From CAYLSV01 sp964386435 (lineage in GTDB: Bacteria > Planctomycetota > Phycisphaerae > Tepidisphaerales > Tepidisphaeraceae), in the NCBI GenBank assembly GCA_964386435.1, contig CAYLSV010000022.1, positions 1-48,153 of the forward strand: a DNA stretch of 48,153 bases. Direction: 5' to 3'. Below the pieces are notes generated by a model, which searched no databases, was not told the DNA's origin, and saw nothing but the letters and a program-made list of their open reading frames with translations. The translations under genes were made by a program, and so were the position numbers. Shown piece by piece: positions 1 to 8,514 of the stretch (within the stretch, counting starts at the first letter, position 1; each line of letters starts with the position of its first letter).

Positions 1-1
1 G

Positions 2-778
2 TTGCTGAAGAATCCGGGGCCGGTGCGGCCGGAGGTGGGGTTCGAGGTGGTGGGCGATCCGGCGGCGAAGTTGTTCGTCTTGGGGAAGCTGGAGCAGGGG
101 TATCGCGTGCGTGTCGAGGCCGACGGGGAGGTGCTGGCATCGGCCGGGCGGATGCCGCTGCCGCCGTACATCAAGCGGGGGAAGACGGCCGACGCGCGGG
201 ATGACGTAGACCGGGAGCGGTACCAAACGGTGTTTGGCCAAGGCGCGGCCGCCAGCGTCGCCGCGCCCACGGCGGGGCTGCATTTCGATGACGAGCTGCT
301 GCAACAACTCGACGACGCCGGCGTTCGACGGACGACAATCACGCTCGAAGTCGGGGCCGGCACGTTCGCCCCGGTGACGGCCGACGACCTCGACGACCAC
401 GCCATGCACACCGAGCAATGGCACCTGCCCCCCGCCGCCGCCGAGGCGATCAACGGGACGAAGCGGGACGGCCGACGCATCGTCTGCGTCGGCACCACGA
501 GCTGCCGCACCCTCGAGAGCCAGCCGCCCGGCGAGGTACGGCCCGGCAGCGGCGAGACGAGTTTGCTCATCCAGCCGCCGTACGAGCCAAAACACGTCGA
601 CGTGCTGCTGACCAACTTTCACCTGCCCCGCAGCACGCTGATCGCGCTGGTCGACGGCCTGATCGGCACCCCCACCCGCCGCCGGCTGTACGACGAGGCG
701 ATAAGCGAGAAGTACCGCTTCTTCAGCTACGGCGACGCGATGCTGCTGACGCTGACCGGCCCAAGAGATGGAAGGTAG
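2..778 (+). CDS. queA: S-adenosylmethionine:tRNA ribosyltransferase-isomerase, 5' end missing
   Basis: QueA transfers and isomerises the ribosyl part of SAM onto 7-aminomethyl-7-deazaguanine in tRNA, giving epoxyqueuosine, in the cytoplasm. The visible 258 residues carry the C-terminal family motifs PTAGLHF, EVGAGTF, GTTSCRTLES, and TNFHLPRSTL near the end, followed by the typical YRFFSYGDAMLL. The family is about 340 residues, so roughly the first 80-90 are off the left edge and the frame is open to base 2; the apparent TTG start is not the real start. The stop TAG (776-778) lies inside the left arm of a REP palindrome, so the last residues after LTLTG are probably repeat-derived. ruvB follows on the same strand. 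Confidence 0.95.
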   Translation: MLKNPGPVRPEVGFEVVGDPAAKLFVLGKLEQGYRVRVEADGEVLASAGRMPLPPYIKRGKTADARDDVDRERYQTVFGQGAAASVAAPTAGLHFDDELLQQLDDAGVRRTTITLEVGAGTFAPVTADDLDDHAMHTEQWHLPPAAAEAINGTKRDGRRIVCVGTTSCRTLESQPPGEVRPGSGETSLLIQPPYEPKHVDVLLTNFHLPRSTLIALVDGLIGTPTRRRLYDEAISEKYRFFSYGDAMLLTLTGPRDGR

Positions 779-850
779 CTGCGATTAAACCTGATCGCAG
801 TCCGGTCAATGATCGCCCCGGACTGCGACCAAGTGTGGTCGCAGCTACCT
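773..850. repeat. REP-like paired palindrome, family B (divergent copy)
   Basis: Two inverted arms, AGGTAGCTGCGAT...GCAGTCCGG (773-805) and CCGGACTGCGAC...GCAGCTACCT (818-850), each with its own small hairpin (GCGAT/ATCGC and GCGACCA/TGGTCGC). The outer boxes AGGTAGCTGCG and GCAGTCCGG match the copies at 28592, 33509 and 34168, but the inner hairpins differ. It fills the queA-ruvB gap and supplies the queA stop codon. Confidence 0.85.
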
Positions 851-881
851 GCGGAATCACCGCCCCGCCCTACGATCGGGT

Positions 882-1922
882 ATGGCCCGCGAGCGCATCC
901 TCACCGGCACCAGCACAGGCGAGGAGGAACGCCGCTTCAACTTCGCCCTGCGGCCCGAGCGGTTCGAGGACTACATCGGCCAGCCGGAGCTGATCCGCAA
1001 GCTAACCATCGCCGTCCGGGCGGCCAAGGGGCGGGGCGAGCCGGTCGACCACGCTCTGCTCCACGGGCCGCCGGGGTTGGGCAAGACGACGCTGGCCCAC
1101 GTCATCGCCAACGAGATGGACGCCAAGGCCCACGTCACCAACGGCCCGGCGCTCACCAAAGGCAGCGACCTCGTCGGCATCCTCTCCAATTTGCAGGAGG
1201 GCGACGTCCTGTTCATCGACGAGATCCACCGGATGAGCGGCGTCGTCGAGGAGTACCTCTACCCGGCGATGGAGGACTTCAAGGTCGACGTCACGCTCGA
1301 CCAGGGCAGCCACGCGCGGGTCGTGACGATCCCCGTGCAGCCGTTCACGCTCATCGGCGCCACCACCCGCCTCGGCCTGCTGACCGGCCCGCTGCGCGGG
1401 CGATTTGGCCTGTCGGAGCACCTCGAGTTCTACCGCCCTGAGGATTTGCACATCATCCTCAAGGCCAACAGCCGGCAGATGAACTTGGTGGCCGAGGACA
1501 CGGCGCTCTGGGAGCTGGCCCACCGCAGCCGCGGCACGCCGCGGGTGGCCAACCGCTTGCTCCGCCGCGTCCGCGACTACGCCGCCGTGGAGGCCGACGG
1601 CACGCTCACACATGACATCGCCCAGCAAGCCCTGGACCTCGAAGCCATCGACGCCGTGGGCCTCGACGAGCAGGACCGGGCCTACCTCCGCACCATCATC
1701 GACGTCTACGACGGCGGCCCGGTCGGCGTCGAAGCCGTCGCCGCAACTCTCGGCGAGGAGCGGGACACGCTGGAGGACGTGATCGAGCCCTACCTGCTGC
1801 AAAACGCCTTCGTCACCCGAACCCGCCAGGGCCGCCGGGCGACGCGGCGGGCGTTTGAGCACCTGGGGCTTACCTTCCGCGAGCCGCCGGAGCAGTCAAC
1901 GATGTTTGATGCTGAGCACTGA
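882..1922 (+). CDS. ruvB: Holliday junction branch migration ATPase RuvB
   Basis: RuvB is the hexameric AAA+ motor that, with RuvA, drives branch migration of Holliday junctions during recombinational repair. The 346-residue product is full length. Walker A GPPGLGKT is at about residues 62-69 and Walker B FIDEIH at about 111-116. The sensor segment GATTRLGLLTGPLRGRFG and the C-terminal winged-helix segment TRQGR are also visible. The start is the ATG at 882, giving the usual short N-terminus before FALRPERFEDYIGQ. It follows queA on the same strand; the queA/ruv neighbourhood is common in bacteria. No ruvA or ruvC is in view. Confidence 0.97.
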   Translation: MARERILTGTSTGEEERRFNFALRPERFEDYIGQPELIRKLTIAVRAAKGRGEPVDHALLHGPPGLGKTTLAHVIANEMDAKAHVTNGPALTKGSDLVGILSNLQEGDVLFIDEIHRMSGVVEEYLYPAMEDFKVDVTLDQGSHARVVTIPVQPFTLIGATTRLGLLTGPLRGRFGLSEHLEFYRPEDLHIILKANSRQMNLVAEDTALWELAHRSRGTPRVANRLLRRVRDYAAVEADGTLTHDIAQQALDLEAIDAVGLDEQDRAYLRTIIDVYDGGPVGVEAVAATLGEERDTLEDVIEPYLLQNAFVTRTRQGRRATRRAFEHLGLTFREPPEQSTMFDAEH

Positions 1923-1940
1923 ACCTTTATCATGTGCTGC

Positions 1941-2501
1941 ATGAACAGGAAGAAACTGGTGATGGTCGGCCTCGCCACCACGCTTGGCACTGGCCTCTTT
2001 CTCGCGTGTTTTGTCTTCTTGTTCCTGTACAAGAATCATTTTGGCGCGGTATCTATGAGTTATGCAGACACAGTCGCAAAGGTTGTTGATAACGACGATC
2101 TAATCAATGACTTCAATCACAGCTTCCAAGTGCGAGCCAACTTCATCAGCTACTTTGGCAGGTTTAACCGCGACCCAATCTGGAACTCGGTGGCTGTGGC
2201 ACAAGATCGCTACGAAGTCACAATCTAATGTCCGCTCGATCGATCAGGTAGAACGCCAAAGCTCATCTACAACCAAGCCATCGTGGTTGTGAACGAGCTA
2301 GAGAGTGTTGATACATTAGACGACGGCGGCATCAAAATAACGTACGCCGCCGGTTTCCGAATCACGTTAACGGAGCTACGCGAGATCTTGGACAGCGGCG
2401 GCGACTTTGCTTCTTATCTTCAGCCCGATGTTGCGACACCGACGATCGACAACATCGATGATTTCAAGGCGCACATCGAATACAAAGGCGTAGGCCCATA
2501 G
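1941..2501 (+). pseudogene. Single-pass membrane protein gene interrupted by an in-frame TAA
   Basis: The frame opens at ATG 1941 (an ATG at 1932 is also possible) with a basic start and a hydrophobic helix, GLATTLGTGLFLACFVFLF, so the protein is membrane anchored or secreted. It runs to DRYEVTI and then meets TAA at 2226-2228. The same frame continues immediately as CPLDRSGRTPKLIYNQAIVV and stays open to 2501, ending HIEYKGVGP. No frame change is needed: one base (for example CAA to TAA) accounts for the break. The layout, an N-terminal helix plus a soluble domain of about 150 residues, resembles small uncharacterised planctomycete proteins. No function is assigned. Base composition is clearly lower in GC than the neighbours. 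Confidence 0.6.
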
Positions 2502-2532
2502 TATCGTTGTGCAGCACCTACGGCTTTACCTT

Positions 2533-3399
2533 TCATGGCGATATGAACTGGATGTCGGGTGTTGGGTCGATGTAGCCGGCCTCGGCACCTTGGGTCAGGA
2601 ACCGGCGGATCGCCTCGCGGCCCTTGTCGCCGTAGTCGAGGGTCCAGTGGTTGACGTACATGCCGACGAACTCGTCGGCGAGGTTGTGGTCGAGGCCGCG
2701 GCCGAAGTCGAGGCTGTAGTCGACGGCCTGCTTGCGGTGGTCGAGGCTGTACTGGATGCTGTTTTTCAGGACGCCGGTGACGGTCCGCATCGCCTCCTCG
2801 CCGAGATCGCGGCGGATGCAGTTGCCGCCCAGCGGCAGGGGCAGGCCGTCCTCCTTCTCGCCCCACCAGACGCCGAGGTCCTCGATGAGGTGCAAACCGA
2901 AGTCCTTGTAGGTGAGCTGCCCCTCGTGGATCAGCAGGCCGGCGTCGGCCTTGCCGGCCTGGACGTGCTCGGGGATCTGGTCGAACTCGACGACTTCGTA
3001 CTGGAACGCCTCGCCGGCCTTGCCGAGGCGGAGCTGGAGCGAGAGGAAGGCGCTGGTGAGCGTGCCGGGGACAGCAATGGTCTTGCCGCGGAGGTCGTCG
3101 CCGCTCATCGCCTCGCGGGCCACCAGCCGGGGGCCGTAGCCGTCGCCCATGCTCGCGCCGCAGCTGGTCAGGGCGTACTTCTCGGCCACCAGCGGGTAGC
3201 TGGCGACGCTGATCGCGGTGATCTCCAGCTCGCCGCGGATGGCCCGGTCGCTGAGGGTGTTGATGTCCTGCAGCACGTGCCGGAACCGCCAGCCGTGCGT
3301 CTCGATCAGCGGCGGCTCCTGGGCGAGGGCGTAGAACATAAACGCGTCGTCGGGGTCCGGGCTGTGGCCGAGCTGGATCGTGTGCGGCTGAGTCGCCAT
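2533..3399 (-). CDS. mqnD: 1,4-dihydroxy-6-naphthoate synthase (futalosine pathway)
   Basis: MqnD converts cyclic dehypoxanthinyl futalosine to 1,4-dihydroxy-6-naphthoate in the futalosine route to menaquinone. The 288-residue protein has the periplasmic-binding-protein-like fold signature at its start, LGHSPDPDDAFMFYAL (about 10-25). The family segments GKTIAVPGTLTSAF, DAGLLIHEGQLTY and LPLGGNCIRRDLG follow. It points opposite to its left neighbour and converges on it with a 31-bp gap. MqnA proteins are related, but the DPDDAFMF start is the MqnD form. Other mqn genes are not in the window. Confidence 0.93.
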   Translation of the reverse strand: MATQPHTIQLGHSPDPDDAFMFYALAQEPPLIETHGWRFRHVLQDINTLSDRAIRGELEITAISVASYPLVAEKYALTSCGASMGDGYGPRLVAREAMSGDDLRGKTIAVPGTLTSAFLSLQLRLGKAGEAFQYEVVEFDQIPEHVQAGKADAGLLIHEGQLTYKDFGLHLIEDLGVWWGEKEDGLPLPLGGNCIRRDLGEEAMRTVTGVLKNSIQYSLDHRKQAVDYSLDFGRGLDHNLADEFVGMYVNHWTLDYGDKGREAIRRFLTQGAEAGYIDPTPDIQFISP

Positions 3400-3525
3400 G
3401 TGTCAGCGTAGACGGCCTGGATCGCCGGCTTTTCAGTTCCTTCTGGAACCTTGACGACAAATCCGGCGGTGGCTGCTGACAAAAGCGGGTGATGTGCCGA
3501 CAATAAAGGTCGGGCCGCTCACGTT

Positions 3526-3532
3526 GGAGGAG
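3526..3532 (+). promoter_or_regulatory. Shine-Dalgarno site of the DUF1800 gene
   Basis: GGAGGAG lies 5 nt before the ATG at 3538. It is one of the few strong ribosome binding sites in this window and fixes the start of the DUF1800 gene. Confidence 0.7.
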
Positions 3533-3537
3533 ATGTC

Positions 3538-4941
3538 ATGGCACGATCAACGTCGCAAACGCTCGCCGCGCACGACGGACCATGGGGGCCGGTTCAGGCG
3601 CGGCACTTGCTTAATCGGGCCGGGTTCGGCGGCACGCCGGGCGAGGTAACGGCGGTGGCCGGGCTGGGGCTGCACGCGTCGGTGGATCGGCTGCTCGATT
3701 TTCCCGACGCCCCGGCCGCCGAGGCGACGCCGGACGATCTGCCGGACACGTCGCCGCTGGAGGGCTTGCCGCAAACGCAGGCCGAGCGGCGGGCGGCGTT
3801 CATGCGTGGCGGCGACGAGGCGGCCCGCGACGCCATCCGCGCCCAAATCGCCGGCGGCGGGCGGCAGTTCGTGCTGAACGTGCTCGATTGGTGGCTCGAC
3901 CGCATGGCCGCCGGGCCGTTTCCGCTGCAGGAAAAACTCACGCTTTTCTGGCACGGCCACTTCGTGACCGGCGTGCAGAACCTGCGGTTCGATCAGCGGC
4001 TCATTTGGCCGCAGCAGGAGACGCTGCGGACCCATGCCGCGGGCAACTTCCGGGCGTTCTGCAAGGCGATCAGCCGCGACCCGGCGATGATCATGTACCT
4101 CAACAACCAGCAGAACCGCGAAGGCAGCCCGAACGAAAACTACGCCCGCGAACTCATGGAGTTGTTCACGCTGGGCATCGGCAACTACACCGAGGACGAC
4201 ATCAAGCAGGCCGCACGCGCGTTCACCGGGTGGCACACCGACGGCCGTGATTTTCGCCTCCGCCGGATGCAGCACGACAACGGCAACAAAACCATCTTCG
4301 GCGTCACCGCCAACTTCGGCGGCGACGAGGTGGTCGATTTGCTCATGGAGCACCCGGCGTGTGCCCCATACATCGCGACGGAGTTGGTACGGTTCTTCGC
4401 CAGCGACGAGCCGGACCCGGCCGTGTGTGCCGCGCTGGGCGAGCTGCTGCGGGAGAACAAGTACGATTTGCGACCTGTACTGTCGACGCTGCTGCGGAGC
4501 CGGTACTTTTTCGACGAATCGAATGTCGGGGCAAAGATCAAAAGCCCGGTGGAGCTGTTCGTCGCGCTTGCGCGGCAGAGCGGGGCGCCGATGCCGGCGC
4601 CGCGGCGGAAGCTGAGTCTGCTGCGGGGCATGGGGCAGATGCCGATGATGCCGCCGACCGTCGAGGGGTGGCCCAGCGGCCGGGCGTGGATCAACACCAG
4701 CACCCTGCTGGCCCGCGTCAACGCCGCCGTCGAACTGCTCAAGCAGGGCGGCGTCGATTTGGACGAAGCCCCGACGCCGGGCGAGTTCGCCGATTTGTGG
4801 ATCGCCCGGCTCATCCACCGCCCGGTCGCCGACGTGCGGCGGCAAGAGGTCGTGGCCGCCGGTGGCGAGCGGCTGACGCAGCCGACGGCACGGGCCATGC
4901 TCGATTTGATCGTGTCGCTGCCGGAGTTCCAACTTCACTGA
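3538..4941 (+). CDS. DUF1800 family protein
   Basis: A 467-residue member of DUF1800, a family abundant in Planctomycetota and often paired with DUF1501, as here. Family hallmarks are the N-terminal HLLNRAGFGGTPGEV, the central FWHGHFVTGVQN, the NQQNREGSPNENYARELMEL segment, and FTGWHTDGRDF. The C-terminus has PSGRAWINTSTLLARVN. No signal peptide is visible, although family members are often exported. The biochemical role is unknown. The start is fixed by the GGAGGAG site. The next gene begins 9 bp after the stop, so the two are almost certainly co-transcribed. Confidence 0.92.
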   Translation: MARSTSQTLAAHDGPWGPVQARHLLNRAGFGGTPGEVTAVAGLGLHASVDRLLDFPDAPAAEATPDDLPDTSPLEGLPQTQAERRAAFMRGGDEAARDAIRAQIAGGGRQFVLNVLDWWLDRMAAGPFPLQEKLTLFWHGHFVTGVQNLRFDQRLIWPQQETLRTHAAGNFRAFCKAISRDPAMIMYLNNQQNREGSPNENYARELMELFTLGIGNYTEDDIKQAARAFTGWHTDGRDFRLRRMQHDNGNKTIFGVTANFGGDEVVDLLMEHPACAPYIATELVRFFASDEPDPAVCAALGELLRENKYDLRPVLSTLLRSRYFFDESNVGAKIKSPVELFVALARQSGAPMPAPRRKLSLLRGMGQMPMMPPTVEGWPSGRAWINTSTLLARVNAAVELLKQGGVDLDEAPTPGEFADLWIARLIHRPVADVRRQEVVAAGGERLTQPTARAMLDLIVSLPEFQLH

Positions 4942-4950
4942 ACAGGACGA

Positions 4951-6228
4951 ATGATGAAGCAGATGCCATACACCCGCCGGGCGTTTTTACACCGTGGCCT
5001 GACCTTGCTCGGGGCGTCGGCGACCGTGCCGGCGTTCCTGGGCCGCACCGCGTGGGCGATGGCCGACCCGATGGACGCCAAGCTCACCCAGCAGGCGACC
5101 GGCAAGGATGGAAAAATCCTCGTCGTCGTCCAACTCGCGGGCGGCAACGACGGGCTGAACACGATTGTGCCCTTCGCCGATGACAACTACTACCGCGCCC
5201 GCCCGCGGCTGGGGGTGCAGCGGGACGATTTGATCCAGCTCGACGACTTCGTCGGCCTCAACAACGCCGCGGGCGATCTGACGGAGCTGCTCAGCGAGGG
5301 CTGGGGCAACGTCATCCACGGCGTCGGCTACCCGAACCCCAACCGCAGCCACTTCCGCTCAATGGACGTCTGGCACTCGGCCGATCCGACCACCGAGACG
5401 CCCAAGGACGGCTGGCTCGGCCGGTTTTTTGACGCGCAGTGTTCAGGCGTCGATCCGAAGAATCCCAACGCCGCCCCGGAGCCGCCGGACGCGACGACGG
5501 GGGTGGCGATGAGCGAGGAACTGCCGCTGGCGATGCAGGGCCGTCGGGTGACGCCAATGACGTTCGAGACGCCCGACGATTACCAGTACGGCGGCAGCGA
5601 CCCCGACGCCTTCAAGCAGCTCAACCAGCCGCGGCAGGGCGACGCGGGCAACCTCGACTTCCTCACCCGAACCGCCCTCGACGCCAAGGCCAGCAGCGAG
5701 CAGATCCTGGCGGCCCTGGGCGGGTTTGCGTCGCGGGCCGACTACCCGCGGGGCGGCTTCGGCAACGATTTGCGGACCACCGCCGCGATGATCTCGGCAA
5801 ACCTGCCCACGCGGGTTTACTACGTCAGCCTCGGCGGCTTTGACACGCACGCCAACCAGGCCGGCCGGCACCAGCAGCTGCTGCGGCAGTTCGCCCAAGG
5901 CGTCAAGGCGTTCTGGCAGGACATGAAGGCCACCGGCCACGCCGAGCGGGTGTTGATGATGAGCTTCAGCGAGTTCGGCCGGCGGGTGAAGGAGAACAAC
6001 GGCGCCGGCACCGATCACGGCGCGGCCGCCCCCATGTTCCTGTTCGGCCCGAGCGTCCAGCCCGGCACCCTCGGCCGCCACCCGTCGCTCACCGACCTCG
6101 ACAACGGCGACCTGAAATACACCCTCGACTTCCGCCACGTCTACAGCAGCGTCCTGGGCAACTGGCTCGAAAGCGACCCCCACCAAATCGTCGGCAACTA
6201 CCGCCCCGCCGACGTGCTGCGGGGGTGA
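4951..6228 (+). CDS. DUF1501 family protein with Tat-type signal
   Basis: A 425-residue DUF1501 protein, distantly related to sulfatase/alkaline phosphatase-like folds. It starts with a twin-arginine-type leader: YTRRAFLHRG at about residues 7-16, then the hydrophobic stretch LTLLGASATVPAFLG ending near AWA, suggesting export. Family motifs are VVQLAGGNDGLNTIVPF (about 50-66), NPNRSHFRSMDVWHSA and a C-terminal SFSEFGRRVKENNGAGTDHG with likely metal ligands. The DUF1800-DUF1501 pair is a standard planctomycete cassette of unknown role, sometimes called cytoplasm-external 'twin' proteins only by context. Confidence 0.92.
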   Translation: MMKQMPYTRRAFLHRGLTLLGASATVPAFLGRTAWAMADPMDAKLTQQATGKDGKILVVVQLAGGNDGLNTIVPFADDNYYRARPRLGVQRDDLIQLDDFVGLNNAAGDLTELLSEGWGNVIHGVGYPNPNRSHFRSMDVWHSADPTTETPKDGWLGRFFDAQCSGVDPKNPNAAPEPPDATTGVAMSEELPLAMQGRRVTPMTFETPDDYQYGGSDPDAFKQLNQPRQGDAGNLDFLTRTALDAKASSEQILAALGGFASRADYPRGGFGNDLRTTAAMISANLPTRVYYVSLGGFDTHANQAGRHQQLLRQFAQGVKAFWQDMKATGHAERVLMMSFSEFGRRVKENNGAGTDHGAAAPMFLFGPSVQPGTLGRHPSLTDLDNGDLKYTLDFRHVYSSVLGNWLESDPHQIVGNYRPADVLRG

Positions 6229-6234
6229 GTGGTG

Positions 6235-6618
6235 TCAGAGCAGTCGGACGCGGTGCTTCCGCAAAAGCCGCCGATAGAGCGCGTTCTGGAGGATCGCCAG
6301 CAACAACAGGAACCCTGCCATACCCGCGGATACAGCCCACCCGATCCGGCCGAACACGACGCAGGTGATGCCGTCTTCGAAAGTCGCCGACATCAGCAAC
6401 GCCAGCGGCGGATCGAATGGTGCAAAAGCCGGGGCATCATCGGTGAAGAGCAGCACCGCGTCGGACAGCGGCACCAGCGCCAGCAGCACGAACACGATCG
6501 CCATGAGGTTCATCACGGGCGCCACCACGATCACCCACAGCGGCCGCCGCTGCGGCACCCGCGCCACCTCGTCGGCCGCGGCCGCTTCTTGAGCAAGATG
6601 GTCGAGTGGGTCCAACAT
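6235..6618 (-). CDS. Small two-helix membrane protein
   Basis: About 127 residues with two predicted membrane segments, VIVVAPVMNLMAIVFVLLALVPL and a second near ISAGMAGFLLLLAI (written here in part), separated by an acidic loop, and a basic tail YRRLLRKHRVRLL. The likely start is the ATG at 6618, which overlaps the pgi stop (TGATG), so translation is probably coupled to pgi. A GTG at 6621 is the alternative. I do not recognise the family and no enzymatic motif is visible. Confidence 0.6.
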   Translation of the reverse strand: MLDPLDHLAQEAAAADEVARVPQRRPLWVIVVAPVMNLMAIVFVLLALVPLSDAVLLFTDDAPAFAPFDPPLALLMSATFEDGITCVVFGRIGWAVSAGMAGFLLLLAILQNALYRRLLRKHRVRLL

Positions 6619-8408
6619 CACCGGAGCTTTTTGTACGCGTTGATCAGCCCGTTCGTGCTGGCGTCATGGCTTGTCACCTCGGCCGGGCCGTCGAGTTCGG
6701 GCAGGATTTGCTTCGCCAGTTGCTTGCCGAGTTCGACGCCCCATTGGTCGAAGCTGTTGATGTTCCAGATCGCGCCCTGGACGAAGATCTTGTGTTCGTA
6801 GAGGGCAATCAGGCTGCCGAGGGTTTTCGGGTCGAGCTTCTCGAACAGCAGGCTGTTGGTCGGGCGGTTGCCGGGGAAGGTTTTGTGGGGCAAGAGTTCT
6901 GCCGGCACGTTCTCGGCTTCGAGTTCCTCGCGGGTCTTGCCCATCATGAGGGCCTCGGTCTGGGCGAAGTAGTTGGAGAGCAGGATGCGGTGGTGGTCGT
7001 GGCCGCCGAGCTTGGTCAAATCGTTGTGGCTCTTCGCCGGGGCGAGGAAGTCGCACGGGATCAGCTTCGTACCCTGGTGGATGAGCTGGTAGAACGCGTG
7101 CTGCCCGTTCGTGCCCGGCTCGCCCCAGACGATCGGGCCGGTCTGGTAGTCGTCGATCACCTTGCCGTCCCGCGTGACCCGCTTGCCGTTGCTCTCCATG
7201 TCGCCCTGCTGGAAGTAGGCGGCGAAGCGGGAAAGGTACTGGTCGTACGGCAGAATCGCGTGCGTCCGGGCGTCGAAGAAATCGCCGTACCACACGCCCA
7301 AAAGCCCGAGGATCATTGGCAAGTTGTCGGCCGGCTCGGCCGTCTTGAAATGCTCGTCCATCAGGCGCGCCCCGGCCAGCAACTCGGCGAAGCGGTCGTA
7401 GCCGAGGTAGAGCGCGATCGGCAGGCCGATGCTGCTCCACAAGCTGTACCGGCCGCCCACCCAGTCCTCGAAGCCGAACATGTTCGCCGCGTCGATGCCG
7501 AAGCCGGTGACGCCCGCCTCGTTCGTGCTGGCGGCGACGAAATGCTTCGCCACGGCCGCCTCTTCTTCCGCCGCCGCCACCAGCCACGCCTTGGCGCTCG
7601 CGGCGTTGGTCATTGTCTCCTGCGTCGTGAACGTCTTGCTGGCCACGACGAACAGCGTCGTCTCGGCGTTCACTTTCTTCAGCACCTCGGCCAAATGCGT
7701 GCCGTCGATGTTCGAGACAAAGTGTGCCCGCAGCTTCGCGTCATCCGCGTACGGCCGCAGCGCCTCCGTCACCATCACCGGCCCGAGGTCGCTCCCGCCN
7801 NNNNNNNNNAAGAGGGTCGTCTTGGGGTCGAGGTCTTTCAGCGTCGTGGCGAGGTCCGTTCCATCCACATTGCTCACGAAGTGCGGATGCAGGCCGACCC
7901 GAAAGGGCTCGAGGGCTTCACACACCATGACCGGGCCGAGGTCGGAGCCGCCGATGCCGATGTTCACGACGTCGGTGATCGCCTTTCCCGTGAATCCCTT
8001 CCACGCCCCCGACCGCACCCGCCCGACAAAATCCTTCATCCGCCGCAGCGTCGCGTGCACGCTTGGCACCACGTTCTCGCCGTCCACCCGGACGTCCGCC
8101 CCCTCCGCCGCCCGCAACGCCACGTGCAGCACGGCCCGGTCCTCGGTCACGTTGATCTTCTCCCCGGCGAACATCGCATCCCGCAACGCCGCCACGCCTT
8201 GCTGCTCGGCCAGCTCGAACAGCAGCTTCATCGTCTCGCCCGTCGCACGGTTCTTGGAATAATCCAGCAGAATCCCGCACGCCCGCCGACTCATGGCATC
8301 AAACCGCCCGCCATCCTCGGCGAATAGCTCCCGCAGATGCCGCGGCTCGATCTGCTTGTAGTGGTCGGCCAGGGCACCCCAGGCGGCGGTCGCGGTCGGC
8401 TTGCTCAT
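6618..8408 (-). CDS. pgi: Glucose-6-phosphate isomerase, with an N-gap and duplicated segment
   Basis: Pgi interconverts glucose-6-phosphate and fructose-6-phosphate in glycolysis and gluconeogenesis. The frame has the PGI signatures FTTQETMTNA, DWVGGRYSLWSSIGLPIAL and GAIWNINSFDQWGVELGKQL, and an E. coli-type N-terminus. The gene as assembled is not trustworthy in the middle. A 10-N gap (7800-7809) is flanked by two different versions of one segment: GGSDLGPVMVCEALEPF before it and GGSDLGPVMVTEALRPY after it, each followed by an HFVSN-DGT motif. A normal Pgi has this segment once. The extra 45 or so residues explain the 596-residue length against about 550. The start is ATG 8408. Confidence 0.9.
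   Translation of the reverse strand: MSKPTATAAWGALADHYKQIEPRHLRELFAEDGGRFDAMSRRACGILLDYSKNRATGETMKLLFELAEQQGVAALRDAMFAGEKINVTEDRAVLHVALRAAEGADVRVDGENVVPSVHATLRRMKDFVGRVRSGAWKGFTGKAITDVVNIGIGGSDLGPVMVCEALEPFRVGLHPHFVSNVDGTDLATTLKDLDPKTTLXXXXGGSDLGPVMVTEALRPYADDAKLRAHFVSNIDGTHLAEVLKKVNAETTLFVVASKTFTTQETMTNAASAKAWLVAAAEEEAAVAKHFVAASTNEAGVTGFGIDAANMFGFEDWVGGRYSLWSSIGLPIALYLGYDRFAELLAGARLMDEHFKTAEPADNLPMILGLLGVWYGDFFDARTHAILPYDQYLSRFAAYFQQGDMESNGKRVTRDGKVIDDYQTGPIVWGEPGTNGQHAFYQLIHQGTKLIPCDFLAPAKSHNDLTKLGGHDHHRILLSNYFAQTEALMMGKTREELEAENVPAELLPHKTFPGNRPTNSLLFEKLDPKTLGSLIALYEHKIFVQGAIWNINSFDQWGVELGKQLAKQILPELDGPAEVTSHDASTNGLINAYKKLR
7800..7809. other. Assembly gap of 10 N inside pgi
   Basis: A fixed-length run of N joins two contigs. 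Both contig ends encode the same Pgi segment with clearly different residues, so the ends overlap in homology but not in sequence. This suggests that contigs from two related genomes or alleles were joined. Confidence 0.9.
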
Positions 8409-8514
8409 GCCCGCAGCTTATCCCCCGCCGGCGCTTGGCCTACCACCTGCTTCCTGCCACCTACCACCTCCGTGAAGTTGCTGCCGGGCACCGCCCGATC
8501 TATTCTGCCGGGCC

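Noticed and set aside
1932..2228. Selenocysteine or other recoding at TAA 2226
   Set aside because: TAA is not a selenocysteine codon and no supporting stem-loop is visible; a point mutation is simpler.
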